Assembly (NCBI GenBank): GCA_016716385.1
Contig: JADJWL010000003.1
Coordinates: 124,001 to 188,000 of the forward strand
Length of the DNA: 64,000 bases
DNA from: Bryobacterales bacterium
Lineage (GTDB): Bacteria > Acidobacteriota > Terriglobia > Bryobacterales > Bryobacteraceae
Reading direction: 5' to 3'
Part shown: positions 41,861 to 51,135 of the stretch, in pieces
How positions within the stretch are numbered: the stretch's first letter is position 1
How the letters are laid out: each line of letters starts with the position of its first letter
Made by a program: the position numbers and the translations under genes
Notes under the pieces: model-generated
Database searches by the model: none
What the model saw: the letters and a program-made list of their open reading frames with translations, nothing else
Told to the model about the DNA's origin: nothing

Positions 41861-44143
41861 ATGTTTGAATTTCTCTTCCAGCACCCTTCCACCCTGTTCG
41901 CCAAGGGGCAGTTCACGCTCCTGTCGCCGTGGCCGGTGTGGGTCCTGGTGCTGCTGGTGCTTTCCGCCGCCGGTGGACTTGTGTGGTATGCCTTGCGTTC
42001 GCGTGGCGTGCTCCCAAAGCCGCGGGCGCTCGTAGTAGGCGCTCTTCAGGCGGCGATGGCCGCGATTTTGCTGCTGCTGCTGTGGCGGCCGGCGATTTCC
42101 GTGACCACGTTGCGTTCGCAGCAGAACGTGATCGCGATCCTGCTGGATGATTCGCAAAGCATGGGCACGGACGAAGGCGGCGCCCGCCGGATCGAGCAGG
42201 CAGTCCGCGGCCTGGAGGGCGGCGTTCTCGACAGGCTGCGGGACCGCTTCCAGATCCGGCTGTATCGCTTCGGCGGCGGTCTTGAGCGATTGGAGAAGCT
42301 CGAAGAAGCGAGTGCGACGGCAAGCGCGTCCCGGTTGGGGGCGGCACTGCGCGAGACGCTCGCCGAGACCGCGACCCTGCCCCTGGGTGCGATCGTGGCG
42401 CTGACAGATGGCGCGGACACGTCCAGCGGCATCGACCGCGAGACCATCGCCCAAATCCGCGGACGCAAGATTCCGGTTCACACCGTTGGTTATGGCCGGG
42501 AAGTGATTTCGCCCGACCTGGAGATCACCGACGTCGTCGTGCCGCCACGCACGCTGGCCGACTCCCGGCTGAGTGCGGAAGTGGTTTTCCGCCAGAACGG
42601 ACTCGCGGGCAAGAAGACGAAGCTGACGATCCGCGAAGGCGGGCAGCGTGGCGGACCGGACGGCAAGGTCGCCTCCGGCCGGATCCTCCTGACGCGCGAG
42701 GTCACGCTGAAGGCCGACGGGCAGCCGCAGGCGGAGACGATCTCCTTCCAGGCCGGTTCGGCGGGCGCCAAGAGCTTCCACTTCTCATTCGATCCGGTTC
42801 CCGGGGAGCGCAACGAACTGAATAACTCGCTGCAGCGGCTCGTCAATGTCGAAGGCGAAAAGCCGCGCATCCTCTATTTCGAGGGCGAACCCAGGTGGGA
42901 ATTCAAGTTCATCCGGCGGGCGATTGACGAGGATCGCGGCATTCAACTTGTCACGATTCTACGGACGACGCAAAATAAGATTTATCGCCAGGGAATTCTC
43001 GACCCCACGGAACTCGAAGCCGGCTTTCCAGCGCGCGCCGAAGACTTGTTCCAATACTCCGGCCTGATTTTCGGCAGCGTGGACGCGGCGGCGTTCTCCC
43101 CCGAGCAACAGGAATTGATCCGCGAGTTCGCCAACCGGCGCGGCGGCGGCGTGCTCTTCCTGGGCGGACGCTCGGCTCTCTCCGACGGCGGCTGGGACGC
43201 GTCGGCTTTGGCGGAACTGCTTCCCGTCCGGCTAGCGGACCGCACCGGCACGTTCCACCGGGAGCAGGCAACGCTTGAGTTGACCCCGCAGGGGCGCGAG
43301 CACCTGATCACGCGGCTGCTGGAGGACCCGATCCGCAACGCGGAGCGGTGGAAGCAGATGCCCGCGCTGGCCGATTACCAGGAAACCGGCCCGCCCAAAC
43401 CAGGGGCGCTCGTCCTGGCGGAAGTTGCGGCGCAGGGACGCCGCCAGCCGCTGCTCGCCGTCCAGCGCTACGGCCGCGGCCGGACGGCTCTGTTCGCCAC
43501 GGGCGGAAGCTGGCGCTGGCAGATGTCGCAGGACCTGGCAGACCGCACCCATGAGGACTTCTGGCAGCAGTTGCTACGCTGGCTGGTCGCCGAGACGCCC
43601 GGCCAGGTCAACGGAACCACGCCGCGCCCCGTCTTATCTGATGAGTCGGTTGTCCGGCTGCGGGCCGAAGTGCGCGACAAGGAGTACAGTGCGGTGAGCG
43701 ACGCGCGCGTGGAAGCCCGCATCGTGGGGCCAGGCGGCGTCGCGGCTTCGATCGACCTGGCGCCCGATCCGATGGAAGACGGCATCTATCTCGGGGAGTG
43801 GGCGGCGGATCCCACGGGGGCGTACGTGGCGGAGGTTCTGGTGCGCCGCGGCGAGGAGGATGCGGGCCGCGATGTCGTAATGTTCCACCGCGAGGATGGC
43901 GTCGCGGAGCATTTCCGCGTCGAACAGAACAAGGAACTGCTGCGGAACCTGTCCGAACAAACCGGCGGACGCTATTACGAGGCGGACGAGATCGGCAGAT
44001 TGCCGGACGACATCGAATTTTCCGAGGCCGGGTTGACCGCCCGGCAAACCCTGGACTTGTGGAACATGCCGGCGGTGTTTCTGCTGCTGCTCGCGCTGCG
44101 CGGGGCAGAGTGGTTCGTGCGCCGCCGTTGGGGTGTCATATGA
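41861..44143 (+). CDS. Membrane VWA/glutamine amidotransferase-like protein
   Basis: This 760-residue protein has two N-terminal membrane helices (residues 24-45 and 58-76), then a von Willebrand A domain with the MIDAS D96-x-S98-x-S100 (LLDDSQSMG). Later comes a GATase1-like domain (KPRILYFEGEPRWEFKFIRRA; GGGVLFLGGRSALSDGGW) and a beta-rich tail. A last hydrophobic helix lies near residue 740. It has the shape of Bat-operon proteins that display a VWA domain in the periplasm. It overlaps the next gene by four bases. Confidence 0.85.
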   Translation: MFEFLFQHPSTLFAKGQFTLLSPWPVWVLVLLVLSAAGGLVWYALRSRGVLPKPRALVVGALQAAMAAILLLLLWRPAISVTTLRSQQNVIAILLDDSQSMGTDEGGARRIEQAVRGLEGGVLDRLRDRFQIRLYRFGGGLERLEKLEEASATASASRLGAALRETLAETATLPLGAIVALTDGADTSSGIDRETIAQIRGRKIPVHTVGYGREVISPDLEITDVVVPPRTLADSRLSAEVVFRQNGLAGKKTKLTIREGGQRGGPDGKVASGRILLTREVTLKADGQPQAETISFQAGSAGAKSFHFSFDPVPGERNELNNSLQRLVNVEGEKPRILYFEGEPRWEFKFIRRAIDEDRGIQLVTILRTTQNKIYRQGILDPTELEAGFPARAEDLFQYSGLIFGSVDAAAFSPEQQELIREFANRRGGGVLFLGGRSALSDGGWDASALAELLPVRLADRTGTFHREQATLELTPQGREHLITRLLEDPIRNAERWKQMPALADYQETGPPKPGALVLAEVAAQGRRQPLLAVQRYGRGRTALFATGGSWRWQMSQDLADRTHEDFWQQLLRWLVAETPGQVNGTTPRPVLSDESVVRLRAEVRDKEYSAVSDARVEARIVGPGGVAASIDLAPDPMEDGIYLGEWAADPTGAYVAEVLVRRGEEDAGRDVVMFHREDGVAEHFRVEQNKELLRNLSEQTGGRYYEADEIGRLPDDIEFSEAGLTARQTLDLWNMPAVFLLLLALRGAEWFVRRRWGVI

Positions 44144-45060
44144 CGCGGGCGTTTCTGGTCTTCCTCCTGCTGCCGGCGCTGCTGCCGGCGGCAACGTATT
44201 CGCTGACCATCACCGGCCTCGGCGGTGAAGCGGATTTTGAGCAGCGCTTCGCGGGCTGGAGCGCCGATATTGCCAAGGCACTGAAGGATGCCCCGGGCAC
44301 TACCGCGGAGTCTCTCCAGGGAGACAGCGCGCGCATCGAATCGATCCGCGCCGCATTCGGCCGCATCGCCGCCTCGGCAAAGGCCGACGATGCGCTGATC
44401 GTGATGCTCATCGGTCACGGAACGTTCGATGGCGAGACGTACAAGCTGAACGTCCCGGGGCCGGACATCACGGGTAGCGATCTGGCGTCGCTGATGGACA
44501 GCGTTCCGGCCAGCCGCCAGTTGGTGGTCAACATGACCAGCGCCAGCGGCGCGTCGATCTTCCCGCTGCGGAAGGAAGGTCGCGTGGTGATCTCCGCGAC
44601 CAAGAGCGGCACGGAGAAGAACGCGACGATCTTCGCCCGCTACTGGGCAGAGGCGTTGAACGACCCGGCCGCGGACGCCGATAAAAACGACACCATCTCC
44701 GCCCTGGAAGCGTTCCGCTACGCCGAACGCAAGACGGCGACGTTCTATACGGCGCAGAAACGGCTGGCGACCGAACATCCCGTGCTTGAAGATACTGGAA
44801 AGGGAGAGGGCGTCCGCGAACCCTCGCCGGCCAACGGCTACGGACTGCTGGCCTCGGCGTTTCCGGTCCTGCGGCTGGCGGAGGCGGCCAAAGTGGACGA
44901 TCCCGCGAAACGGGAATTGCGGCAGCGCAAGGAGCAGATCGAGCAGCGCATCGACCAGCTCAAGTATCAGAAGGCGGCCATGCCGATTGAGACGTACCGG
45001 AAGCAACTGAGCGCCATGCTGCTCGAACTGGCGAGGGTCCAGGCGGAGCTCGACAAGTGA
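44140..45060 (+). CDS. Exported caspase-like protein without catalytic cysteine
   Basis: This 306-residue protein has a signal peptide (residues 1-18) and a clan CD-like core: DALIVMLIGHGTFDGETYKL with the catalytic-type H93, then RQLVVNMTSASGASIF where the cysteine would stand. At that point Thr/Ser/Ala (residues 133-135) replace it. After 170 comes an EF-hand-like stretch (DPAADADKNDTISALEA), and the C-terminus is a coiled coil (ELRQRKEQIEQRIDQLKYQK). The protein is probably a non-catalytic relative of C13/caspase peptidases acting as scaffold or sensor. It overlaps genes at both ends by four bases. Confidence 0.75.
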   Translation: MTRAFLVFLLLPALLPAATYSLTITGLGGEADFEQRFAGWSADIAKALKDAPGTTAESLQGDSARIESIRAAFGRIAASAKADDALIVMLIGHGTFDGETYKLNVPGPDITGSDLASLMDSVPASRQLVVNMTSASGASIFPLRKEGRVVISATKSGTEKNATIFARYWAEALNDPAADADKNDTISALEAFRYAERKTATFYTAQKRLATEHPVLEDTGKGEGVREPSPANGYGLLASAFPVLRLAEAAKVDDPAKRELRQRKEQIEQRIDQLKYQKAAMPIETYRKQLSAMLLELARVQAELDK

Positions 45061-47159
45061 CCTGGCGGCTCATCCTTCCGCTCCTGCTCGCCGGAGTGCT
45101 CGGCGCCCAGACCTTGCAGCAGGCTGAAGCGCTGTGGCGGCAGCGGCGATTCCGGGAAGCGAATGACGCATTCCGCGCCCTCGTGAGCGCCAACCCGAAC
45201 AACACGGCGTACAAGCTCCGGTGGGGCGAGTTCTTCCTGGAGCGGTTCAATCCACCTGAAGCGGCGGGCCTGTTCGAGGAGGTCCTGAAGGCGGAAAAAG
45301 AGCATCCCAAGGCGCTTCTCGGCCTCGCCCGCGTCGCCGCAAACGGCTTTGAGAGCAAGGCCGTCGAGCTGGCCACGAGGGCACTCAAGGCCGATCCGAA
45401 ACTGGTGGAAGCACAGGAGCTGCTTGCCTGGCTCGCGCTCGAAGACGTGGACCCGTACCGGGCGGCGCAGGAAGCGCAGAAGGCGCTGGAGATTGTCCCC
45501 GATTCGCTCGATGCGATGGCGATTCTCGCGGCGGTGGATTTCGTCGAAGACAAGAAGCAGAGCCCCTGGATCGACAAGATTCTTGCCAAGGACCCGCAGT
45601 ATGGCAAGGCATTCGCGACCGTGGGGCACTTCCTCGTGATGAACCGCCGGTACGAAGAGGGCATCGAGTTTTACCGCAAGGCAATCGCTCTGAAACCGGA
45701 CCTGTGGAGCGCCCGTTCCCAGCTCGGCGTCAACCTGATGCGGCTCGGCCTGGAGAAGGAGGCCCGGCGCGAACTCGAAACCTGCTACGAGAACGGCCAC
45801 GACGACAGCCCGACCGTCAACACGCTGCGGCTGATGGACAGCTACAAGAACTTCGTCGACTTCAAGACGAAGCATGGCGTCGTGCGTCTGCACAAGGATG
45901 AGGCGGAGTTGCTCCGCCCGTACTTCACGGCGGAACTCGATCGCGCGGTCAGTACCTTCGAGAAGAAGTACAAGATCAAGCTCGAACGCCCGGTGCAGAT
46001 CGAAGTGTACCCGGAGCACGAGGATTTCGCGGTCCGCACCATGGGCATGCCGGGACTCGGCGCTTTGGGCGTGACGTTCGGCTACATCGTCGCCATGGAC
46101 AGCCCGTCGGGCCGCAAGCCCGGCTCGTTCCATTGGGCAAGCACGCTGTGGCACGAGTTGAGCCACGTTTTCGTTCTCGCCGCCACGAATCATCGCGTCC
46201 CGCGGTGGTTTACGGAAGGCCTCGCGGTGCACGAAGAGACCGCCATCTCGCCCGACTGGGGGGACCGGCTCGATCCACAGGTCCTCATGGCGATCAAGGA
46301 CAAGAAGCTGCTGCCGGTGTCGGATCTCGACCGCGGATTCATCCGTCCCGCCTACCCCGGACAGGTCGTCGTCTCGTATTTCCAGGCGGGCCGCATCTGC
46401 GATTTCATCGTCAAGCGTTGGAGCTATCAGAAGCTGCTCGACATGATGCACTCGTTCGCGGCAAACGAGCCCACGGGAACCGTAGTGGAGAAGCACCTCG
46501 GCATGACGACCGGCGAGTTCGACAAGATCTTTCTCGAAGACCTGGACAAGGAGACGAAGAAGACCGTCGAGGGCTTTGAAGAATGGCGCAAAGGCCTGAA
46601 GCTGGTTTCCGAGAAAGCCAAGGACAAGGACCATGACGGCGTTATCGCGGAGGCGAAGAAGATCCGCGACCTCTATCCCGACTACGTCGAGGCGGGCAGC
46701 GTGTACGAGTTCCTTGCCGATGCCTACGTCGCCAAAGGCGATCAGGCGCGGGCGATCGCCGAGTATTCGGACTACGCAAAGGTCGGCGGGCGGGATCCGG
46801 AAACCATCAAGAAGTTCGCCAGGCTGCTCAAAGAGTCCGGCAGGATCCAGTTGGCTGCCGAGGCGCTGGAGAGGCTCAACTTCGTCTACCCGGTCGATGA
46901 AGAGTTGCACGGCGAACTGGGCGAGTTGTACATGACGCTGAGGAAACCGCTCGCGGCGACGCGCGAGTACCGCGCGGCGGTGGCGATGCAGCCGGTCGAT
47001 CCCGCCGCCGCGTACTTCAACCTGGCCCGCGCGCAGCACGCCGCCGGCAAGCGGGACGACGCCATGGAGTCGCTCATCTCCGCGCTCGAAGCGGCGCCCG
47101 GCTTCCGTCCGGCGCAGAAACTGCTGCTTGAACTTTCCGAAGGAGAAACGAAAAAGTAA
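45057..47159 (+). CDS. TPR protein with a gluzincin-type metallopeptidase domain
   Basis: This 700-residue protein starts at a GTG inside the stop of the upstream gene (GTGA). A signal peptide (ending near LGAQ) is followed by several TPR repeats (residues 20-250). The middle part is a MA-clan peptidase domain: H366-E-L-S-H370 with E387 in WFTEGLAVHEE as the third zinc ligand. More TPR repeats follow (residues 520-700, ending APGFRPAQKLLLEL). It should be a periplasmic or outer-surface zinc peptidase. Its operon place beside MoxR suggests protein processing or quality control. Confidence 0.85.
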   Translation: MTWRLILPLLLAGVLGAQTLQQAEALWRQRRFREANDAFRALVSANPNNTAYKLRWGEFFLERFNPPEAAGLFEEVLKAEKEHPKALLGLARVAANGFESKAVELATRALKADPKLVEAQELLAWLALEDVDPYRAAQEAQKALEIVPDSLDAMAILAAVDFVEDKKQSPWIDKILAKDPQYGKAFATVGHFLVMNRRYEEGIEFYRKAIALKPDLWSARSQLGVNLMRLGLEKEARRELETCYENGHDDSPTVNTLRLMDSYKNFVDFKTKHGVVRLHKDEAELLRPYFTAELDRAVSTFEKKYKIKLERPVQIEVYPEHEDFAVRTMGMPGLGALGVTFGYIVAMDSPSGRKPGSFHWASTLWHELSHVFVLAATNHRVPRWFTEGLAVHEETAISPDWGDRLDPQVLMAIKDKKLLPVSDLDRGFIRPAYPGQVVVSYFQAGRICDFIVKRWSYQKLLDMMHSFAANEPTGTVVEKHLGMTTGEFDKIFLEDLDKETKKTVEGFEEWRKGLKLVSEKAKDKDHDGVIAEAKKIRDLYPDYVEAGSVYEFLADAYVAKGDQARAIAEYSDYAKVGGRDPETIKKFARLLKESGRIQLAAEALERLNFVYPVDEELHGELGELYMTLRKPLAATREYRAAVAMQPVDPAAAYFNLARAQHAAGKRDDAMESLISALEAAPGFRPAQKLLLELSEGETKK

Positions 47160-48182
47160 ATGTCCACACTTGCCCCCGTTGGGATCGATACCGAGGAATT
47201 GAAGAACCGCGTCGTGCGCTTCCGGGAAGCTGAGGCGAACATCGTGCGGCAAGTGCGGCGCGTGATCGTCGGCCAGGAGGAGGTCATCGAACAGGTCATG
47301 ATCGCCCTGTTTGTCGGCGGCCACTGCCTCATCACCGGCCTGCCCGGCACCGCCAAGACGCTCCTCGTGCGCACCATGGCGCAGACCCTGGGCCTCGAAT
47401 TCAAGCGTATCCAGTTTACGCCCGACCTGATGCCGTCCGACGTCACCGGCACCGACATCATCGAAGAAGACCCCACCACCGGCCACCGCACCTGGACCTT
47501 CGTCAAGGGGCCGATTTTCGCCAATGTCCTGCTGGCCGACGAAATCAACCGGACCCCGCCCAAGACGCAATCGGCGCTGCTCGAAGCGATGCAGGAGCGG
47601 CGGTGCACCGTGCGCGGCAACAATTACGAGCTGCCGAATCCGTTCTTCGTCCTGGCCACCCAGAACCCGATCGAACTCGAAGGCACTTATCCGCTGCCCG
47701 AGGCGCAGCTCGACCGGTTCCTGTTCAACACCGTGCTGGACTATCTCTCAGCGGAGGAGGAATTGAAGGTCGTCGATCTCACCACGGCCACGAAGACGGC
47801 GGTGCCGGAACCGGTGACGAACGCCGAAGAGATCCTCTCGTTCCAGCAGCTCGTCCGCATGGTGCCGATCGCCGAGTCGGTAGCCCGCCACGCCGTCGAA
47901 CTGGTGCGGGTCACGCGGCAGCAGGAAGGGCCGGATTTCGTCAAGAAGTACGTGAATTACGGCGCCAGCGTGCGCGCCGCCCAGTTCCTGGTGCTCGCCT
48001 CCAAGGCCCGCGCGCTGATGCACGACCGCTACCACGTCACCTACGAAGACGTCCGGAGCCTGTATACGCCCGTTTTGCGGCACCGCATCCTGCTGAACTT
48101 CCACGCCGAGTCCGAGCGGCTCAAGCAGGATGATATCCTCAAGCGCATCCTGGAGTGGAAGCCGGTCCCGAAGGGAGAATGA
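47160..48182 (+). CDS. MoxR-family AAA+ ATPase
   Basis: This 340-residue protein has the MoxR architecture: Walker A G60-LPGTAKT-67, PDLMPSDVTGTDIIEEDP, Walker B in NVLLADEINRTPPKTQSALL, FFVLATQNPIELEGTYPLPE and an arginine finger in the QLDRFLFN segment. MoxR proteins are chaperone-like ATPases working with DUF58 and VWA partners, exactly those encoded next. It starts one base after the previous stop. It should act in the cytoplasm at the membrane. Confidence 0.95.
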   Translation: MSTLAPVGIDTEELKNRVVRFREAEANIVRQVRRVIVGQEEVIEQVMIALFVGGHCLITGLPGTAKTLLVRTMAQTLGLEFKRIQFTPDLMPSDVTGTDIIEEDPTTGHRTWTFVKGPIFANVLLADEINRTPPKTQSALLEAMQERRCTVRGNNYELPNPFFVLATQNPIELEGTYPLPEAQLDRFLFNTVLDYLSAEEELKVVDLTTATKTAVPEPVTNAEEILSFQQLVRMVPIAESVARHAVELVRVTRQQEGPDFVKKYVNYGASVRAAQFLVLASKARALMHDRYHVTYEDVRSLYTPVLRHRILLNFHAESERLKQDDILKRILEWKPVPKGE

Positions 48183-49069
48183 TGCTCCAGCGGTTCCTCG
48201 ACCCCGCCACGCTCGCCTCGATCTCCGGGCTCGACCTGGTGGCGAAGACCGTCGTCGACGGCTTCGTCGCGGGACTGCACCGTTCTCCCGACTACGGCTT
48301 CAGCCAGGAGTTCGCCGAGTACCGCGCCTATACCCCGGGCGACGACCTGCGGCACGTCGACTGGAACGTGTTCGCCCGCACCGAGCGGGCGTACCTGAAG
48401 CGCTACCACGGCGAGACGAACACGCAACTCCTGCTGCTGCTCGACGCCAGCGCGTCCATGCGCTACGGGTCACAGGCCGTCAACAAGCTGGACTACGCCC
48501 GCTACCTCGCGGCGTCGTTGTGCTATCTGGCGTCCGGGCAGCGCGACGCCGCGGGACTGATCGTCTTTGACGAAGACATCCGGGACTATATCCCGCCTTC
48601 GACGCGGCAGGGGCAGTTGCACCGGCTGCTGCATTCGATCGAGAAAGCCGAGGGAGGCACGCGCACCGACTTCACCAAGCCGTTTCTGCATTTCCAGCAG
48701 TTCGTCCGGAGGCGCGGGATCGTTGTCGTGATCTCGGACTTCTACGAGGATCCGGCCGTCGTGGCGCGCACCATCGAGCCGCTGCGCTTTAAGGGCAACG
48801 AGGTAATCCTGTTCCACGTGCTCGACCCGAACGAGATCCGGCCCAATATCCGCGAACCGCTGCTCCTTCTCGATATGGAAACGCAGGGCAGCCTCGAAGT
48901 GACGCCGGAGTACGTGCGAAACGAATACGCCGGCAAGATCGATGCGCACATCGAGGAGATGGGCTCGAAGGCGCGCGGCTCGGGTCTGGACTACTTTCTG
49001 ATGAACACCGCCAAGCCGCTCGACGCGGGTTTGCGCGAGTACATGACGGTGCGCCAGGGGAGAATGTAG
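48179..49069 (+). CDS. DUF58 (VWA-like) protein
   Basis: This 296-residue protein carries the DUF58 core: GFSQEFAEYRAYTPGDDLRH near residue 40, the characteristic DWNVFARTERAYLKRYHGE, and a VWA-type metal site in LLLLDASASMRYG (DxSxS). Two start codons are possible (48179 and 48182); the first overlaps the MoxR stop. DUF58 proteins are partners of MoxR ATPases. No membrane segment is obvious, so it is probably cytoplasmic or peripheral. Confidence 0.9.
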   Translation: MMLQRFLDPATLASISGLDLVAKTVVDGFVAGLHRSPDYGFSQEFAEYRAYTPGDDLRHVDWNVFARTERAYLKRYHGETNTQLLLLLDASASMRYGSQAVNKLDYARYLAASLCYLASGQRDAAGLIVFDEDIRDYIPPSTRQGQLHRLLHSIEKAEGGTRTDFTKPFLHFQQFVRRRGIVVVISDFYEDPAVVARTIEPLRFKGNEVILFHVLDPNEIRPNIREPLLLLDMETQGSLEVTPEYVRNEYAGKIDAHIEEMGSKARGSGLDYFLMNTAKPLDAGLREYMTVRQGRM

Positions 49070-51085
49070 ATGGGCTTTCTCGCACCCTGGTTTCTCGCCG
49101 GAACGCTGGCCCTGGCCATCCCGGTGTATTTTCACCTGCTCCGCCAGCACAAGACGACACCGCTGCCGTTCAGCTCCCTCATGTTCTTTGAGCAGCGCAC
49201 GCAGTCGTCGGTGAAGCACCGCCGCCTGAAGTACCTTGCGCTGCTCGTCATGCGCCTGCTGCTGCTGCTGCTGCTTGCGCTGGCGTTCGCGAATCCGTTC
49301 TGGCAATCGGCGAACCCGCTCGCGGGAGCGGGGTCGAAGCTCGTCGTGGTCGCCGTCGACAATTCGTTCAGCATGCGTCAGGGGAGCCGCCTGGCGGACG
49401 CCAAGCAGGCGGCGTCAGCCGCGTTGAGCGCGGTCCGCGGCGGCGACCTCGGACAGGCACTGAGCTTTTCCGGCGGCGTGACGGTGCTGCATGAGCCGAC
49501 CAAGGATCTGGCCGCCCTCCGTGGAGCCATTGCCGCGGTCGAGCCCGACGACGGCCGGGGCTCCTTCGCGGAACTGGCCCGCACGGTCCGCCTGATGGCG
49601 CAGAACGCCGGCACGCCGGTCGAACTCCACGTTTTCTCAGACATGCAAAAAACAGGCTGGCCGCCGAATTTCGCCGATGCGCGGCTGAGCGAGGGCGTCC
49701 GTCTGGAAGTGCACACCGTGGCCAACCGCGCGCTGCGCAATGTAGCTGTCGAGCAGGTCAACGCCCCGGGACGCATGTACGACCCGAAGCAGTCGCGGGT
49801 CCAGGTGACGCTGGCCGGCTACTCGAACGACCGTGCGGAACGCCGCGTCAGCCTGTTCCTCAACGGCAAGGAAATCGCCTCGAAGGACGCTGTCATTGAA
49901 CCGGGCGGGCGAGCCAGCGTGGAGTTTTTGTCGCTCGACGCCCCGTATGGGTTCAACCGGGGTGAGGTCCGCATCGCACCCGCCGATGAGTTTCCCTCAG
50001 ACGACCGCTTCCTGTTCGCCGTCGAGCGCGCGGACCCGCGCAAGGTGCTGTTCCTGCACGATGCGAAGAACACGCGCGACCTGCTCTACTTCCGCACCGC
50101 CATTGAGTCGGCGCAGAATGCCGGTTTCGTGATCGAGCCGGCGGCACTTGAACAGGCGGCTGGGCTGTTGTCAGCATCCGGTGCGGTGGGCCGCTACCCG
50201 CTCACGATCCTGTCCGACGTGGGAGCCGCGCCCGCCAACCTGGAGGACGCCCTGCGCCGTTATGTCGAAGCGGGGGGCGCGCTCTGGATCGCCCTCGGCC
50301 GGCAGGGCGCCCAGCACGGCAAGGTTCCGGTGCTCGGTCTGGACGTGCAGGAGACGCGGTACGTGTCCCGCGAGGGGGCGCGGTTTCTGACCGTCTCCGA
50401 GTACGACCGCTCGCATCCCGCGTTGGACCGGGTACGGCAGTGGGAGGCGATCAAGTTCTACCAGGCGGTGCTCGTGGACCCGGGTCCGGCGCGCGTGCTG
50501 GCCAGACTGAGCGATGGCACGCCGCTGCTGCTCGAGCGTCCGGTGGGAGAGGGCCGCGTGATGGTCTTCGCATCGACCTTCGACAACGTCTCGAACGACT
50601 TTCCACTCCATGCGTCCTTTGTGCCGTTCGTTCTCGAAACGGCGCGGTTCCTGGCGCGGGTGGACGAAGGGAATGCCAGCGCGCCGGTCGGCTCATTCTT
50701 CGAGCTGCGCAGGACCGGACAGCGCGGCGAGAACGTCGAGGTACTGGATCCTTCGGGACAGCGCGCGATGACACTCGAGGAAGCCGCGCGCGCGCAGAAT
50801 CTTCTGCTCGCGCGGGAAGGCTTCTACGATGTGCGCTGGCCAAGTGGCAGGCAGGAACTGATCGCGGTGAACGCCGACCGCAAGGAATCGAATTCCGAGA
50901 TCCTGCCGGAAGAGACGCTGGCGTTATGGAAAAATACCGGCGAGCCGCAAACGGTGGCGGCAGGCGCCGATCCTCAGAAGGAGCGACGCAATCCGCTCGG
51001 TTGGGCACTGTTATGGGCGGTGTTGGCGATGGCGCTGGTGGAGTCCTGGTTCGGCAACCGGCACCTTCAGGCAAGGGAGGCGTAA
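49070..51085 (+). CDS. BatA-like membrane VWA protein
   Basis: This 671-residue protein begins with the BatA N-terminal domain (FLAPWFLAGTLALAIPVYFH; LLRQHKTTPLPFSSLMFFEQR) and two membrane helices. A VWA domain with VVAVDNSFSMRQG follows. The rest resembles a GATase-like domain (ALWIALGRQGAQHGKV) and ends with a last helix (GWALLWAVLAMALVESWFG). It starts one base after the DUF58 stop. Like Bat proteins it should sit in the inner membrane and act with MoxR. Gene order MoxR-DUF58-BatA is conserved. Confidence 0.88.
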   Translation: MGFLAPWFLAGTLALAIPVYFHLLRQHKTTPLPFSSLMFFEQRTQSSVKHRRLKYLALLVMRLLLLLLLALAFANPFWQSANPLAGAGSKLVVVAVDNSFSMRQGSRLADAKQAASAALSAVRGGDLGQALSFSGGVTVLHEPTKDLAALRGAIAAVEPDDGRGSFAELARTVRLMAQNAGTPVELHVFSDMQKTGWPPNFADARLSEGVRLEVHTVANRALRNVAVEQVNAPGRMYDPKQSRVQVTLAGYSNDRAERRVSLFLNGKEIASKDAVIEPGGRASVEFLSLDAPYGFNRGEVRIAPADEFPSDDRFLFAVERADPRKVLFLHDAKNTRDLLYFRTAIESAQNAGFVIEPAALEQAAGLLSASGAVGRYPLTILSDVGAAPANLEDALRRYVEAGGALWIALGRQGAQHGKVPVLGLDVQETRYVSREGARFLTVSEYDRSHPALDRVRQWEAIKFYQAVLVDPGPARVLARLSDGTPLLLERPVGEGRVMVFASTFDNVSNDFPLHASFVPFVLETARFLARVDEGNASAPVGSFFELRRTGQRGENVEVLDPSGQRAMTLEEAARAQNLLLAREGFYDVRWPSGRQELIAVNADRKESNSEILPEETLALWKNTGEPQTVAAGADPQKERRNPLGWALLWAVLAMALVESWFGNRHLQAREA

Positions 51086-51135
51086 CCAGCGCTGCGGTGA
51101 GAGAGCGATACTAAAGGGAATCGACGGGAGAAAGC

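Noticed and set aside
44967..47570. 867-residue antisense frame over the TPR peptidase and MoxR genes
   Set aside because: High GC keeps many antisense frames open; it has no recognisable motif, while the sense genes have clear catalytic residues.
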